The translations under genes and the position numbers were made by a program. Under the pieces are notes generated by a model that worked only from the letters and a program-made list of their open reading frames with translations, was not told the origin of the DNA and made no database searches. DNA of 64,000 nucleotides from Glandiceps talaboti (taxonomy: Eukaryota > Hemichordata > Enteropneusta > Spengelidae): the NCBI RefSeq assembly GCF_964340395.1, contig NC_135553.1, forward strand, positions 3,282,001 through 3,346,000. The letters run 5' to 3'. Positions 60,600 to 64,000 of the stretch are shown here, in pieces; position 1 is the first letter of the stretch, and every line of letters begins with the position of its first letter.

Positions 60600-62800
60600 A
60601 AAATGTTTCATTTTTTACTTCGCAAAGAATGCGTGATGCGGATGTGGTCAGTGTTTTTCTTCACTCCATGCCGAGGTTTCATGCCGGCGAGAATTCCTGG
60701 TACACTTGTAGTGTAATCTAAATTTGCATAATAATTTTAACAAAATTAATGCAGCAAGCTTATACTACTAAAAATATCACCGAATTTAGCCGATGACAAG
60801 TTGATGTTCCTTCGACTCCTCGCCCATCTATAGAAGGGGACTGTGCAGTAATCCTGTCAGCCATTTTCTTTTACGTTTACTTTATCTTTTATTCAACTCG
60901 TACTTGAGAACCAAAACGGATTTTAAGGTTAATATATACTTGTTAGCTGAGGCTTTGATATTTTGAAAATTTAGAAGCAAATATTGCTCTTCACTTTTAA
61001 AGCTAAAAATGACAATTTTGCTTGAAATGATCTTCCAAAAGAACCTACACTACAAATCGGACGTTATTTTCCTTGCATGACGTATCGAAAACAGAATTGT
61101 GTCTTGGAAGTTGTCGTAAAAAGAGGCTGTAGTGTACGGGAATGTAGTACAGTTGACAAGGAGTGTCATAATATCTTCCAAATCTCGTAAATCCTCAGCT
61201 TATTTCGGCTGTCACTAAAATCCCATCGCCTCTTCAATCTTCATTCCGCCCACCTAGCGCCTACGAATGACTTATTTTGTACACCTTCCTGTATTTTGTT
61301 GTCTCTTCCATTGAACTAGACTCAAATATATGCATGCAGTAATGAAAGGGGTCTAGTCTTTGTGACAGTTCAATGTGTTATTCATAGGCACGGTATGACT
61401 GGTATTTTAACTTTAAACAGTAACTAAATTGTGACCTTCGAGTGAGGCTCCTCCCTGTTTATGGTAATGCGATAGTGTGTGTGTGTGTGTGTGGGGGGGG
61501 GGGGGGGGTTCCAGTAAGTATATATACCCGATTGCATTTCCACATTGTGTTATTGAAATTATAATTCTCAACATCTTCTCTACATTCTCCCCAATAGGCG
61601 GTTATTATCTACGTTTAGATCAGTCAAATAAAATGAAAACTACCATGTACTCATCGTATTGTTTACAATGAAAAGCTCACCGTTACAAAGAAATTGTCGG
61701 TCATTGTTCGTGTACCATTCTGCAAATACTAGACAATGATTACGCAAAGGAAGAAACTGGTAGACAGACGTTCTGGGCGTTTACAAACATGTCCTTATGT
61801 AAAGAGAGAGACAAACACAACGTGTTGTGACTGGTACAATAACTCACTGACTCTCAAAATATTACAATGTTTGTATTTCACACCAGCATATGTATGCGTG
61901 ATGTCATATTCAATTCACCTACATGTGGTATGTAAATAAGGGTTATTAATATCCTCGCAGCAACATCACATGGAAACTAAAAACTAATATGGCCGTTAGT
62001 TGGGATGTGTCCGTATTTAATATGTGAAGACTGTTAATTTTATCAAGCGATGGTTCTTTAATAAAAAGATAAATTGCGACCAAAAGTAGTCACAGAGGAT
62101 TGAATAACACATACAATTAAGACGACAAACGACAAAAGTGCAACGCGGGAATTAACATTTCATCCGTGAAGTAGGAACTGTTTTTATTATCAGTGAGCAT
62201 GTTTTGTGCGCACGGTAATATATTACTCACATGATTTCGTCACAGATTAACCCACACGACGGGACTTCCGACATGCTCAAATACACACTACTACCTCACC
62301 GTATGACATCACCCACATGATAAATAATGCCACAGAACAGCAAGACACGGCAGTGGCCTACACAACGTTGACATGTGTGAACGGACATCAATTTATTACC
62401 ATACTCTGTGATCCCCAATTTTATTCGCCGATCAACGTCGTGAGTGATGAAGTGTTTGTGACACCATGAAGCTGCTGTATCAGTATTCTATGTAACTCGA
62501 GAATTATCGTTAGTGCTAAGGTATCGTTATTTATCTGCTGCTAACACATAGGTACGTAGGAGTGTGACAGTCATTAGAAATTTGTTTTAAAATCAAGATC
62601 CGTTTGTTTTCATAGACAACAATGTAGCGTGTATGGGAAGATGTTTAAATAGCATATTACGTAACTATGGGACTATTAATTGCAAGTTTACAACGTTACA
62701 TGGCCACGTTTAAGCACATGCTATTGAATGTATGTCACATCGACTTACTATATACGAGAAACACACGTACACAAACTGTTTGAACCGCTTCATATAGACC
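60600..62800. other. No recognised gene
   Basis: Intergenic sequence with a (GT)n-(G)n tract at about 61473-61510. The last few hundred bases are probably the promoter/leader of the ankyrin gene, but no TATA box or decisive start signal was seen. Confidence 0.45.
61473..61510. repeat. (GT)n followed by poly(G)
   Basis: About nine GT units running into about 18 G residues. Confidence 0.95.
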
Positions 62801-62824
62801 TCTATGCCTAGAAGAGTACAAATC

Positions 62825-63530
62825 ATGGCGACCGCTGGTAATGTTGATGTCGCTCAATGTAAACGAGATTTTCAGCGGTCAAATTCTCTACTCAAGACAG
62901 AAGAGGCAGCTCTCGACGTGTTACTTGAACTTGACTCGTATTTGGACGCGGAGATATCGACTGTCAGAAATTATTTGGCGAACAGCAGATCTGACAAATC
63001 AGGAAGTAATTGTTCCCCAGGGAATGCGTCAGTATGTGAACAATGCCGGGGTAAGGATCCCTCGAAAGGTGATCAGAATCACTCGCTCTCATTGCAGATC
63101 AACACAGCTTTGAGAAACGGCCATGGTGACTGTCTCCGGGAAATTTTACGAAACAGTCCTTCTTTGCTACGGGAAACCCCAAACAGCGAAAGTTCTCATA
63201 TTCACCTTGCTTGCGAGCTGGGCCATGCCGATGTTCTCGATGTCCTTGTACGTCATGAGCTCGATGACCCAGAAACAGATGGAGATAATATTTTGACGGT
63301 AAAAGACCCAAGGGGGAGATGCCCTTTGCACGTTGCGGCACATCATGGGAGCATTGAATGTGTACAATTAATGATGGGTTATGCCGGGGAAGGTTGGCAG
63401 AACATCGCATCGACAGATGGCAGAACAGCGGTGCATTATGCTGCCGCTGGTGGGAATGCTAATTGTCTACAGCAATTAGGGAAAGATTGTAAGGACATTA
63501 ACGTAAGGGACGGAGCTGGGAAAACATCAG
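62825..63530 (+). CDS. First coding exon of an ankyrin-repeat protein (partial)
   Basis: Open from 62804. I prefer the second ATG at 62825 (ATCATGG, good Kozak context) over 62804. Residues 1-60 hold a probable helical segment (LLKTEEAALDVLLELDSYLD), then a Ser/Cys/Gly-rich linker with two CxxC-like pairs (NCSPGNASVCEQC), then ankyrin repeats from about residue 90: LSLQINTALRNGHGDCLREI, SHIHLACELGHADVLDVLV, RCPLHVAAHHGSIECVQLMM and RTAVHYAAAGGNANCLQQL. The frame reaches a consensus donor (CATCAG|GTGAGG) at 63531 in phase 1, so the protein continues beyond the window. Ankyrin repeats bind protein partners; no enzymatic domain is visible. I could not assign a subfamily; an adaptor of the synphilin kind is one untested idea. 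Confidence 0.85.
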
Positions 63531-63587
63531 GTGAGGAACTGATAGAAATTATATTTGCTAGTGTACTCTGACAATAGTGCCTTCAAA

Positions 63588-63700
63588 CTATATTGATTGA
63601 TCGATCCATCGATTGATTGATTGATTGATGGAAGGATTTATCAATCTGTTGATTTAATGATTGTTTGATTGATTTATTTATATACATGTACTAATTGATT
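63588..63700. repeat. (GATT)n-type microsatellite
   Basis: ATTGATTGATCGATCCATCG and following ATTGATTG units in the intron after the ankyrin exon. Confidence 0.9.
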
Positions 63701-63976
63701 GATTCATGCCCTACAGTTCAATAGTTCATATATTTAGTTTGTTATCGTCTTTTCAAGACATTTTCAGAGAACATGGATCGCAATCTATTTTGACGAACTG
63801 TCAAAGCATCGTGGCAATTAAAAATACATCTAGACTAATCCTACGTCATCAATCATCCCAAGGTTACTGTAACATACATTATACAAGTTCACATTGTGAT
63901 GTTGCAACCTGGCCTGTCAAATAAAACAGATTTATCAAGATTTATCACACACCCCACCACCACATATACATCCATA

Positions 63977-64000
63977 CATACACACACACACACACACACA
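63977..64000. repeat. (CA)n microsatellite at window end
   Basis: Uninterrupted CA units reach the last base, so the full length is unknown. Confidence 0.9.

Noticed and set aside
63099-63410. 103-codon minus-strand frame
   Set aside because: Antisense shadow of the ankyrin exon.

Overview
The window looks like a piece of an animal (metazoan) nuclear genome. It is AT-rich and mostly non-coding, its genes are split by GT-AG introns, and it carries LINE remnants, many foldback/MITE-like repeats and microsatellites. The clear genes are bilaterian: an EF-hand rhomboid protease and core histones. I read it as an invertebrate, possibly a marine deuterostome, but nothing fixes the species.

Layout. 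1-31.7 kb is gene-poor. It holds a 5'-truncated LINE (about 2148-3229, + strand), several foldback elements, degenerate tandem repeats, a 2.2 kb foldback-type element (18479-20712), a 43-bp tandem array (24.7-25.1 kb), two weak minus-strand exon candidates (8.8-9.1 and 26.8-26.9 kb) and a decayed minus-strand LINE end (30.8-31.7 kb). 32339-35356 is a very homogeneous array of about 42 copies of a 72-bp unit. Because 72 is a multiple of 3, it produces long open frames on both strands, including 1012 codons on the minus strand. I see no sign that these are under protein selection.

38846-49607 (+) is the best gene. It is an EF-hand rhomboid intramembrane serine protease of the RHBDL1/RHBDL3 type, reconstructed here from seven exons (358 residues). 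The N-terminal exon or exons were not found. Both catalytic residues are present (Ser in GASGG, His in AHFTG). Its introns carry an array of AGGTCA half-sites, decayed copies of the exon A end with its splice donor, a 73-bp-period duplication of the exon F donor, a 300-bp CATA microsatellite, and MITE and foldback insertions.

55.5-60.6 kb is a divergent histone pair. H2A (-) is intronless with a histone stem-loop 3' end, a TATA box and octamer motifs. H2B (+) has a predicted 5'UTR intron and a coding intron, and ends in an ordinary AATAAA signal with no stem-loop found. The two partners of one nucleosome dimer therefore appear to use different 3'-end processing. A palindromic element lies between them. 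62825-63530 (+) is the first coding exon of an ankyrin-repeat protein that runs off the window.

I did not find a convincing new multi-gene system. The most unusual items are the mixed-class H2A/H2B pair, the repeated duplication of splice donors within the rhomboid gene, the 72-bp higher-order array, and the density and variety of foldback repeats.
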